From Hyphomicrobiales bacterium (GTDB lineage Bacteria > Pseudomonadota > Alphaproteobacteria > Rhizobiales > UBA4765), in assembly GCA_027487195.1 (NCBI GenBank), contig JAIYEB010000072.1, positions 1 to 9,612 of the forward strand: DNA of 9,612 nt, given 5' to 3'. Within the stretch, counting starts at the first letter, position 1. Each line of letters begins with the position of its first letter. Of the stretch, positions 1 through 5,244 are shown piece by piece. The notes beneath the pieces are model-generated. The model was not told where the DNA came from. It searched no databases and saw only the letters and a program-made list of their open reading frames with translations. The translations under genes were made by a program, and so were the position numbers.

Positions 1-6
1 CGCCGC

Positions 7-36
7 AAAGGGCAGGGGAGTTCCCCCTGCCTTTTT
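7..36 (+). terminator. Intrinsic terminator of an off-window upstream gene
   Basis: Arms GGCAGGGG (11-18) and CCCCTGCC (24-31) pair perfectly around a 5-base loop, followed by TTTTT (32-36). Flanking AAAG and TTTT extend the stem with A-T and G-T pairs. The U-tract is on the + strand, so it most likely ends a gene to the left of the window. Read on the minus strand, the hairpin lies about 45 bases past the stop of the FemAB-like gene but is followed by only three T residues, so it could work weakly in both directions. Confidence 0.8.
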
Positions 37-78
37 GCTTTGGGTCCAAGGCTTTCTGTCAGCTCAGAGCTCTTGATC

Positions 79-1269
79 TCAGCCCTCCTGGAGATCGCGC
101 CGGAACGGCGACATGTCGCTCAGCTCTTCCATCATGTCCTCGACCGCACGCCGCTCGCGCTCAAGGTAATCCGCAACAGCCGCTGCAAGGCCGGGATGGG
201 CAATCAGATGGGCTGAGCGGGTCTCGGCAGGCAGGTAGCCGCGCGCAAGCTTGTGTTCGCCCTGCGCGCCCGCCTCGACCCGTTTCAGGCCACGCTCGAT
301 GGCAAACTCGATCGCCTGATAGTAGCAGACCTCAAAGTGCAGGAACGGGTGGTGCTCGATCGCCCCCCAGTTCCGGCCATAAAGCGCATGGCTTCCAATG
401 AGGTTCAAAGCCCCCGCAATCGGCTTTCCCGCCCGATCTGCGATGATGAGCAAAACATCCTCGCCCATGCGCTCGCCAATCAGCGAGAAGAACGCGCGCG
501 TGAGATATGGCGTGCCCCATTTGCGTCCGCCCGTGTCCATGTAGAAGGCATGGAAGGCATCCCAGTCCGCCTCCTTGATGTCGCTGCCGGTCAGGCGACG
601 GATCGTTATGCCGTTGGCAAGGGCATCACGCCGTTCGCGCCGGATCTGCTTGCGCTTTCGCGACGCCAGATCCTCCAGAAATCCGTCAAACGATGCGTAG
701 CCTCGGTTGATCCAGTGATACTGGCGATCAATGCGCGCGAGAAAGCCGCTCTGCCTCAACGCCAGATGGTCCTCAGGCGTTGCAAAGGTGACATGGATTG
801 ACGAGCAGCTTTCAGCGCGCGCGGTCTCCGCAAGCCCGGTGATCAGCGCAGCACGTGCGCCGACCACACGGCTGTCTGCCAAAAGGCGTGGCCCCGTCAC
901 CGGTGTGAAGGGCACGCTCACCTGAAGCTTCGGATAGTACCGACCACCGGCGCGATGAAAAGCATCGGCCCAGGCGTGATCAAAGACATACTCGCCATAG
1001 GAGTTGGACTTCACATATGCCGGAGCTGCGCCAACGAGGCGTTCGTCCTGATCACGCACAGTCACGTGCGAGGCTTTCCAGCCAGACCTGGCGGTTGCTG
1101 AACCTGAATCTTCAAGTGAAGATAAAAAAGCATGCCGTATGAACGGGTTGCGCTCGGCGTTTGAATCATTTTCCGCAGACCCATTGGCCACGCGATCCCA
1201 TTCGGATGGCGTGACTTCTCTGAGGCTTGAAAGCGCAGCAGTTTTGAAATCTGGCGTTTGCTGATCCAT
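79..1269 (-). CDS. FemAB-like GNAT-fold protein (DUF482/peptidogalycan biosynthesis family)
   Basis: A 396-residue cytoplasmic protein of the FemAB_like (DUF482) family, often annotated as a GNAT N-acetyltransferase. Family hallmarks are visible in order: NPFIRHAFLSSLE (41-53), GEYVFDHAWADAFHRAGG (92-109), YYPKLQVSVPFTPVTG (111-126), a basic segment SRKRKQIRRERR (203-214), RKWGTPYLTRAFF (249-261), and the conserved C-terminal block from HPFLHFEVCYYQAIEFA (307-323) to EAGAQGEHKLARGY (332-345). The family is related by fold to Fem aminoacyl transferases that build peptidoglycan cross-bridges, but the substrate of this Gram-negative branch is not known to me, so the role is family-level only. 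The start is the ATG at 1267-1269, with a weak AGG about 10 bases upstream. The gene is transcribed divergently from glnK and shares a 246-bp intergenic region. No functional link to nitrogen regulation is apparent. Confidence 0.9.
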   Translation of the reverse strand: MDQQTPDFKTAALSSLREVTPSEWDRVANGSAENDSNAERNPFIRHAFLSSLEDSGSATARSGWKASHVTVRDQDERLVGAAPAYVKSNSYGEYVFDHAWADAFHRAGGRYYPKLQVSVPFTPVTGPRLLADSRVVGARAALITGLAETARAESCSSIHVTFATPEDHLALRQSGFLARIDRQYHWINRGYASFDGFLEDLASRKRKQIRRERRDALANGITIRRLTGSDIKEADWDAFHAFYMDTGGRKWGTPYLTRAFFSLIGERMGEDVLLIIADRAGKPIAGALNLIGSHALYGRNWGAIEHHPFLHFEVCYYQAIEFAIERGLKRVEAGAQGEHKLARGYLPAETRSAHLIAHPGLAAAVADYLERERRAVEDMMEELSDMSPFRRDLQEG

Positions 1270-1338
1270 GGCGCGCCAGCCTATCTCCGCCAGGGCGTTG
1301 ATGCAGCCCCCCGCAATGTCGCGTGCGCCTAGAATTGG

Positions 1339-1355
1339 TGCCTATTTTGTGTGCA
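1339..1355 (+). promoter_or_regulatory. Candidate NtrC enhancer site (distal)
   Basis: The sequence TGCCTATTTTGTGTGCA has the TGC-N11-GCA frame of the NtrC consensus (TGCACC-N5-GGTGCA), with a perfect GTGCA right half and a weaker left half. Immediately upstream, TGCGCC (1324-1329) and GGTGCC (1337-1342) form another imperfect dyad, but with a 7-base rather than 5-base spacer. The centre lies about 100 bp upstream of the sigma-54 -24 element, a usual enhancer distance. This is a motif-level inference. Confidence 0.4.
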
Positions 1356-1410
1356 AACGCAAAGACCTTCAGCAGTTCTGCGTAGCGCATTCCGCCGATT
1401 GTTGGTCACA

Positions 1411-1427
1411 AGCGCGACTATGGCGCA
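1411..1427 (+). promoter_or_regulatory. Candidate NtrC site (proximal)
   Basis: AGCGCG-ACTAT-GGCGCA keeps the 6-5-6 spacing of NtrC dyads such as AGCACT-ATATT-GGTGCA. The main differences are G for A and C for T at symmetrical positions. It ends about 20 bases before the sigma-54 promoter, which is close for an enhancer, so it may be a secondary site or a chance match. Confidence 0.35.
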
Positions 1428-1447
1428 TTTGCGGCCATTTCCATGGG

Positions 1448-1464
1448 TTGGCACGAACTTTGAT
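1448..1464 (+). promoter_or_regulatory. Sigma-54 (RpoN) -24/-12 promoter of glnK-amtB
   Basis: TTGGCACG-AACT-TTGAT matches the sigma-54 consensus YTGGCACG-N4-TTGCW at every fixed position except the -12 C, which is A (1463). The -24 GG is at 1450-1451 and the -12 G at 1462, with the required spacing. Transcription would begin near 1474, giving a leader of about 42 bases before the glnK ATG. glnK-amtB is a classical RpoN/NtrC target, so context and motif agree. Confidence 0.75.
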
Positions 1465-1478
1465 TAACGGAATGTGAT

Positions 1479-1495
1479 CGACGCGTAGGGCGTCG
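1479..1495 (+). other. Small stem-loop in the glnK leader
   Basis: CGACGC (1479-1484) and GCGTCG (1490-1495) pair perfectly around the loop GTAGG. If transcription starts near 1474, the hairpin sits at the extreme 5' end of the mRNA, six bases before the AGGAG ribosome-binding site at 1501-1505. It could stabilise the 5' end, but this is inference and the stem is short. Confidence 0.35.
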
Positions 1496-1515
1496 CTACT
1501 AGGAGCCCAAGTGCA

Positions 1516-1854
1516 ATGAAAATTGTGATGGCAATCATCAAGCCCTTCAAGCTGGACGAGGTGCGCGATGCGCTCACCGCGATCGGAGTGCAGGGCCTCA
1601 CCGTTACAGAGGTGAAAGGGTATGGACGCCAGAAAGGCCATACCGAAATCTATCGCGGCGCAGAATATGCCGTGAGCTTTCTGCCGAAACTGAAGATCGA
1701 AATCGCTATTCCCTCGCCAATGGTCCCCAAGGTGATTGAGGCCATTACGGCTGCCGCCAAGACCGGTCAGATCGGCGATGGCAAGATCTTTGTGACCCCG
1801 ATCGAACATGCGGTCCGCATCCGTACGGGTGAGACCGACGTCGACGCCCTTTAA
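1516..1854 (+). CDS. glnK: PII nitrogen regulatory protein GlnK
   Basis: A complete 112-residue PII signal protein, the family's normal length. PII trimers bind ATP/ADP and 2-oxoglutarate in the cytoplasm and control ammonium uptake and nitrogen metabolism. The start MKIVMAIIKPFKLDEV and the T-loop EIYRGAEYAVSFLPK are visible, with the uridylylation tyrosine at Tyr51. The second signature, GKIFVTPIEHAVRIRTGE, carries the nucleotide-binding residues near the C terminus. AGGAG at 1501-1505 is 10 bases before the ATG. It lies 30 bp upstream of amtB in the same orientation, the canonical glnK-amtB operon, and behind a predicted sigma-54 promoter, so expression should rise under nitrogen limitation. 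The symbol glnK rather than glnB is chosen from linkage to amtB, because sequence alone separates the paralogues poorly. Confidence 0.97.
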   Translation: MKIVMAIIKPFKLDEVRDALTAIGVQGLTVTEVKGYGRQKGHTEIYRGAEYAVSFLPKLKIEIAIPSPMVPKVIEAITAAAKTGQIGDGKIFVTPIEHAVRIRTGETDVDAL

Positions 1855-1884
1855 ATCAGCCCATTGTCCTGGAGCCGAAATCGA

Positions 1885-3354
1885 ATGACTAAGCGACCTT
1901 TCCTGTCCCTGGCCCTCGGCGTTGCAGCCGCAGCGCTGACCGCCGGCGCGGCCTTTGCCGCCACCCCGCCCAAGCCAAATCCGGGCGATACCGCATGGAT
2001 GCTGACCGCTACTGCGCTGGTCATGCTCATGACGATCCCGGGCCTTGCCCTGTTTTATGCCGGCATGGTGCGCACGAAGAACGTGCTCTCGGTGCTCACC
2101 CAGGTGTTTGCCATTGTCTGCGTCGTGACGCTGATCTGGGTCGTCTACGGCTACAGCCTTGCCTTCACCAATGGCGGCGCGCTTAACGCCTTCATCGGCG
2201 GGTTCGACAAGGCGTTCCTTTACGGCGTCAAGTATGACTCGGTTGCGGCCACCTTCTCGAACGGTGTGGTCATTCCCGAACTGGCTTACGTTGCCTTCCA
2301 GATGACCTTTGCCTGCATCACACCGGCTCTGATCGTCGGTGCCTTCGCCGAGCGCGTGAAGTTCTCTGCGCTGCTGCTGTTCACGGTCCTCTGGGTCACA
2401 TTCTGCTATCTCCCGATCGCGCACATGGTCTGGTACTGGGCCGGCCCGGATGCGGTTGGTGACGCTGCCAAGGCTGTTGCTGCGGCAACCACGCCTGCGC
2501 TGAAGGCTGCTGCCGAAGCCAAGCTCGCTGCAGTCCAGGCGGACTCCGGTCTGCTGTTCCGCTGGGGCGCTCTCGACTTCGCCGGTGGTACAGTTGTGCA
2601 CATCAACGCCGGCATTGCTGGCCTCGTTGGCGCGCTCATGATTGGCAAGCGTGTTGGCTACGGCCGTGACCCGATGCCGCCCCATTCGCTGGTTCTCACC
2701 ATGATCGGTGCAGCGCTTCTCTGGGTCGGCTGGTTTGGCTTCAATGCCGGATCGAACCTTGAGGCGAACGGCGTTGCTGCCCTTGCCATGGTCAACACGT
2801 TTGTGGCGACCGCAGCGGCTGCTCTTGCTTGGCTCTTTGCCGAGTGGGGCGCCAAGGGCAAGCCTTCGCTGCTTGGCCTTGTCTCGGGTGCGGTGGCTGG
2901 CCTCGTGGCCGTCACGCCTGCCTCGGGCTTCTCCGGCCCGATGGGCGCCATTGCAATCGGCCTTGTCTCCGGCGTGATCTGCTTTGTTGCCTCGACGTCG
3001 ATCAAGAACGCGCTGAAGTACGATGACAGCCTCGACGTGTTCGGTATCCACGCTGTTGGCGGGATCATCGGTGCGATCGCAACCGGCATCGTGGTGTCGA
3101 CTGCGCTTGGCGGCACGGGCGTTCCTGACTACACGACGAAGCCAGGTGAGCTTGTCGCCTATGCGGGCTACTCGATGATGGCGCAGGTATGGGTGCAGAC
3201 CCAGGCCGTGCTCGTCACGATCGTCTGGACTGCGGTGATCTCAGCGATCCTGTTCAAGGTCGTCGACATCATGATTGGCCTGCGCGTTGCCGAGGACAAG
3301 GAGCGTGAAGGCCTCGACCTCGTTGAGCACGGCGAGCGCGGCTACAACCAGTAA
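1885..3354 (+). CDS. amtB: Ammonium transporter AmtB
   Basis: A 489-residue inner-membrane ammonium channel of the Amt/Rh family. An N-terminal signal peptide (about residues 1-25, ending AGAAFA) is followed by the first Amt helix, WMLTATALVMLMTIPGLALFYAGMV. Key residues are present: Asp231 in GALDFAGG, and the twin pore histidines His239 (GGTVVHINAG) and His389 (DVFGIHAVGG). The C-terminal tail GLRVAEDKEREGLDLVEHGE is the conserved cytoplasmic segment involved in GlnK interaction. An Ala-rich insertion of about 30 residues (roughly 192-222) precedes GALDFAGG and is absent from E. coli AmtB. The ATG at 1885 is preferred over an in-frame TTG at 1864 because GGAG (1871-1874) is 10 bases upstream, the same spacing as for glnK, and because the signal peptide then begins correctly. 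It is co-transcribed with glnK, whose product blocks the channel when nitrogen is sufficient. Confidence 0.97.
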   Translation: MTKRPFLSLALGVAAAALTAGAAFAATPPKPNPGDTAWMLTATALVMLMTIPGLALFYAGMVRTKNVLSVLTQVFAIVCVVTLIWVVYGYSLAFTNGGALNAFIGGFDKAFLYGVKYDSVAATFSNGVVIPELAYVAFQMTFACITPALIVGAFAERVKFSALLLFTVLWVTFCYLPIAHMVWYWAGPDAVGDAAKAVAAATTPALKAAAEAKLAAVQADSGLLFRWGALDFAGGTVVHINAGIAGLVGALMIGKRVGYGRDPMPPHSLVLTMIGAALLWVGWFGFNAGSNLEANGVAALAMVNTFVATAAAALAWLFAEWGAKGKPSLLGLVSGAVAGLVAVTPASGFSGPMGAIAIGLVSGVICFVASTSIKNALKYDDSLDVFGIHAVGGIIGAIATGIVVSTALGGTGVPDYTTKPGELVAYAGYSMMAQVWVQTQAVLVTIVWTAVISAILFKVVDIMIGLRVAEDKEREGLDLVEHGERGYNQ

Positions 3355-3362
3355 CCCTCTCG

Positions 3363-3391
3363 GCCCCTGGCGCTTCGATTGTGCCAGGGGC
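3363..3391 (+). other. First stem-loop of the amtB 3' UTR
   Basis: GCCCCTGGC (3363-3371) pairs with GCCAGGGGC (3383-3391), nine Watson-Crick pairs that can extend inward by a G-T and a C-G pair. It starts nine bases after the amtB stop. The following CTTTC is a poor U-tract, so it may be a weak terminator or a stabilising 3' structure. Confidence 0.6.
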
Positions 3392-3403
3392 TTTCGATCT
3401 CCC

Positions 3404-3427
3404 GGTGGATACGTTGGTATCCGTACC
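3404..3427 (+). other. Second stem-loop of the amtB 3' UTR
   Basis: GGATAC (3407-3412) and GTATCC (3417-3422) are a perfect inverted repeat around GTTG. The stem can continue as GGT (3404-3406) with ACC (3425-3427) across a two-base bulge. It has no U-tract and lies between the first hairpin and the terminator. Confidence 0.5.
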
Positions 3428-3428
3428 T

Positions 3429-3458
3429 GGCCTCGCGGGCGACCCGCGGGGCCTTTTT
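3429..3458 (+). terminator. Intrinsic terminator of the glnK-amtB operon
   Basis: An 11-pair GC-rich stem, 3429-3439 with 3443-3453 (one G-T pair), encloses a three-base loop (CGA) and is followed directly by TTTTT (3454-3458). This is the strongest terminator in the window and should end the glnK-amtB transcript about 100 bases after the amtB stop. Confidence 0.85.
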
Positions 3459-3489
3459 CGTGTCAGAGCCGCACACATCGAAGCCAGCG

Positions 3490-3505
3490 TTAAGTCGCCC
3501 TTTAC
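3490..3505 (+). promoter_or_regulatory. CtrA-box-like element upstream of the LysM/LytM lipoprotein gene
   Basis: TTAA-GTCGCCC-TTTAC resembles the CtrA consensus TTAA-N7-TTAAC with one mismatch (T for A at 3503). It lies 55 bp upstream of the lipoprotein start. CtrA is the alphaproteobacterial cell-cycle regulator and controls many division genes, which would fit an NlpD-type protein. A one-mismatch match of this length can occur by chance. Confidence 0.3.
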
Positions 3506-3519
3506 GTAAATAGGTTTGA

Positions 3520-3533
3520 CTAACGGAAGTTAG
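3520..3533. repeat. Short palindrome CTAAC-GGAA-GTTAG
   Basis: A perfect 5-bp inverted repeat with a 4-base spacer, 26 bp upstream of the lipoprotein ATG. It could be an operator or a small leader hairpin. No known regulator motif is recognised. Confidence 0.35.
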
Positions 3534-3559
3534 CGTCCTTCGGTTTGTGAGCGTTGGTC

Positions 3560-5146
3560 ATGCGTCAGATACTGTCTTCTTCCGCGTCTTTCCGTGTGCT
3601 CGCGCTCGGTGCGCTGGCCCTGTCGCTCGCGGCCTGTTCTGGTGAAAGCCGAAGGGCAGCCGGTGGTGAAGGGTGGGGCGAAAATCGTGGTGGCGCACAG
3701 GCCGCCTGGCAAGCCCACCAGAACCAGGTTGCATCGCGCGACTTTGCCCCTTCAAACGAAACGACCGGTTCGATTGCGCGCGCTCCCCAGCCCGGCGTGA
3801 CGTCCCAGGCGCTTCCACCCCTTCAGTCGCCGCGCGCTCAGGCTCCGCTGGCTCGGCTTCCCGAGCCGCAGCAGTCCTTCACACCGCTGCCCGCACCCCA
3901 AGCCCCGCGCATGGTCTTGCAGCAGGGCCCGCAAGCCGCCAACGCACCGGCCATCCAGCCCGCGCCGCGCATGGCCGCTCCCCTTCCGCGCGTCGAAGCG
4001 CCCGCCATGCCCGCAGCCCCGAGAGTTGCTGCTTCTGGCGGGTCCTCCGTTGTTGTCGAAGAAGGCCAAAGCCTGATGGGCATTGCGCGCCGTCACAATG
4101 TGCGCGTGACCGATCTGATGCGCGCCAACAACATCAATGATGGCAATGACATCCGGATTGGCCAGCGGCTGATAATCCCGTCAGGTGCGGTTGCGCCACG
4201 TCCGATGGCTCCGGTTGCGGCTCAGCCTCAGCAGGCCATGGTGCCGGTTCAGCCCGCTGTCCGCGCGCCCGCGCCACATCTGACGACACCTGCAGTGCCC
4301 GAGCGTGTCCAGAGTTCGCTTCCAGGTCGCCACCTCGTCGCTGAAGGCGAGTCCGTTGCATCGATCGCGCGCCGCCACAATGTCGCTGCGGGTGATCTTG
4401 CAATTGCAAACCACATCGGACCAAGCGATCGCATTCGCCCAGGCCAGGAACTCGTGATCCCGACCCGCGAGCACCTTGCCCGGATCCGCGAGACCCGGCG
4501 CACCCAGGCGCCTGCCCCCGGCGACACAGCCTCGCTGGCTGCTCCCGATGCGCGCCCCCAGCGCACGGAAGCCCCCGCACCGGTCCAGGCAGTCGCTCCC
4601 GTCGCGCAGCCGCGCCCGGCAGCACCAGCCCAAGTGGCAGCTCCCGCACGCCAGCCCGCAGCACCTGCCGCCCCTGATGCCCCGGTTGCAACCGATCAGC
4701 AGCGCATCACGCAGCAGGTGGCCCGCGCTGCCCCAAGCCAGGCGCCTGAGCGCCAGGTCCAGTCTGCCAACGAATTCCGCTGGCCGGTCCGTGGCCGCAT
4801 CGTCTCCGGCTTCGGCCCGAAGGCGACCGGTGGCTCCAACGACGGGATCAACATTGTGGTTCCAGCCGGAACCCCCGTGCGCGCCTCTGAAAACGGCGTT
4901 GTGATCTACGCTGGCAATGAACTCAGGGGCTTTGGCAATCTTGTGCTGATCCGCCATGAGGGCGACTGGGTGACAGCATATGCCCACAAGCAGGACATCG
5001 GCGTTCGTCGCGGCGACGTGGTGCGCCGTGGCCAGGTCATCGGCCGTGCCGGCCAGACCGGCAACGTGTCCCAACCGCAGCTCCACTTTGAAATCCGCCG
5101 TGGGTCAAACCCGGTGGACCCCCTGCAGCACCTGTCTGGAACCTGA
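3560..5146 (+). CDS. LysM/LytM lipoprotein, NlpD-like candidate amidase activator
   Basis: A 528-residue envelope lipoprotein. The signal peptide ends in lipobox LAAC with Cys26; Ser at +2 suggests outer-membrane sorting. A long Pro/Ala/Gln-rich linker is interrupted by two LysM peptidoglycan-binding domains (about 162-207 and 255-302, each with the core SIARRHNV or GIARRHNV). The C-terminal LytM/M23 domain spans about 405-526. Its active site is degenerate: the usual HxGxD is NDGIN (Asn427 and Asn431 replace the His and Asp ligands) and the HxH is QLH (Gln507, His509), while YAH (His476) remains. The NlpD/EnvC class has likewise lost zinc ligands and activates cell-wall amidases rather than cutting itself, so that is the likely role; annotation as an active M23 peptidase would be misleading. 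The ATG at 3560 gives a clean signal peptide; an in-frame TTG at 3554 is less likely. It follows the amtB terminator and so has its own promoter. Confidence 0.9.
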   Translation: MRQILSSSASFRVLALGALALSLAACSGESRRAAGGEGWGENRGGAQAAWQAHQNQVASRDFAPSNETTGSIARAPQPGVTSQALPPLQSPRAQAPLARLPEPQQSFTPLPAPQAPRMVLQQGPQAANAPAIQPAPRMAAPLPRVEAPAMPAAPRVAASGGSSVVVEEGQSLMGIARRHNVRVTDLMRANNINDGNDIRIGQRLIIPSGAVAPRPMAPVAAQPQQAMVPVQPAVRAPAPHLTTPAVPERVQSSLPGRHLVAEGESVASIARRHNVAAGDLAIANHIGPSDRIRPGQELVIPTREHLARIRETRRTQAPAPGDTASLAAPDARPQRTEAPAPVQAVAPVAQPRPAAPAQVAAPARQPAAPAAPDAPVATDQQRITQQVARAAPSQAPERQVQSANEFRWPVRGRIVSGFGPKATGGSNDGINIVVPAGTPVRASENGVVIYAGNELRGFGNLVLIRHEGDWVTAYAHKQDIGVRRGDVVRRGQVIGRAGQTGNVSQPQLHFEIRRGSNPVDPLQHLSGT

Positions 5147-5189
5147 TCCAAACGGTCGGCCCCCCGCGAAGCACGAATGGCTCGACCCA

Positions 5190-5221
5190 GGGGCGGAATG
5201 TCGCGAATGACGTTCCGCCCC
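5190..5221 (+). other. Long stem-loop between the lipoprotein and BMP genes
   Basis: GGGGCGGAA (5190-5198) pairs with TTCCGCCCC (5213-5221), and the stem continues through G-T, G-C, T-A and C-G pairs to the loop GCGAAT, 13 pairs in all. No T-run follows (CGCCTCATTC), so it is not a standard intrinsic terminator. It ends nine bases before the BMP ribosome-binding site and may stabilise the upstream mRNA, attenuate read-through or affect BMP translation. Confidence 0.55.
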
Positions 5222-5244
5222 GCCTCATTCCGGAGCGCAAAGCA

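Noticed and set aside
1270..1380. Sigma-70 promoter for the FemAB-like gene on the minus strand
   Set aside because: TTGCAC and TCTAGG are 17 bp apart but match the -35 and -10 consensus poorly, so it was not listed as a feature.
1864..1884. Upstream TTG start for amtB
   Set aside because: It would add seven residues (MSWSRNR) ahead of a normal signal peptide and would place the GGAG ribosome-binding site inside the coding region.
1369..3051. A 560-codon open frame on the minus strand opposite glnK and amtB
   Set aside because: It is a mirror of high-GC codon bias: Arg/Gly/His/Asp-rich with no recognisable domain, and it overlaps two certain genes and their promoter.
3516..3544. TTGACT as a -35 box for the lipoprotein gene
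   Set aside because: At 17-bp spacing the -10 position reads TTCGGT, which is not convincing, so no sigma-70 promoter is claimed.
3554..3559. TTG start two codons before the lipoprotein ATG
   Set aside because: The ATG at 3560 gives an ordinary lipoprotein signal peptide; nothing favours the TTG.
4181..5086. A 301-codon minus-strand frame, and a 142-codon + strand frame at 4476-4904, inside the LysM/LytM gene
   Set aside because: Low-complexity translations without motifs, fully overlapping a well-supported lipoprotein gene.
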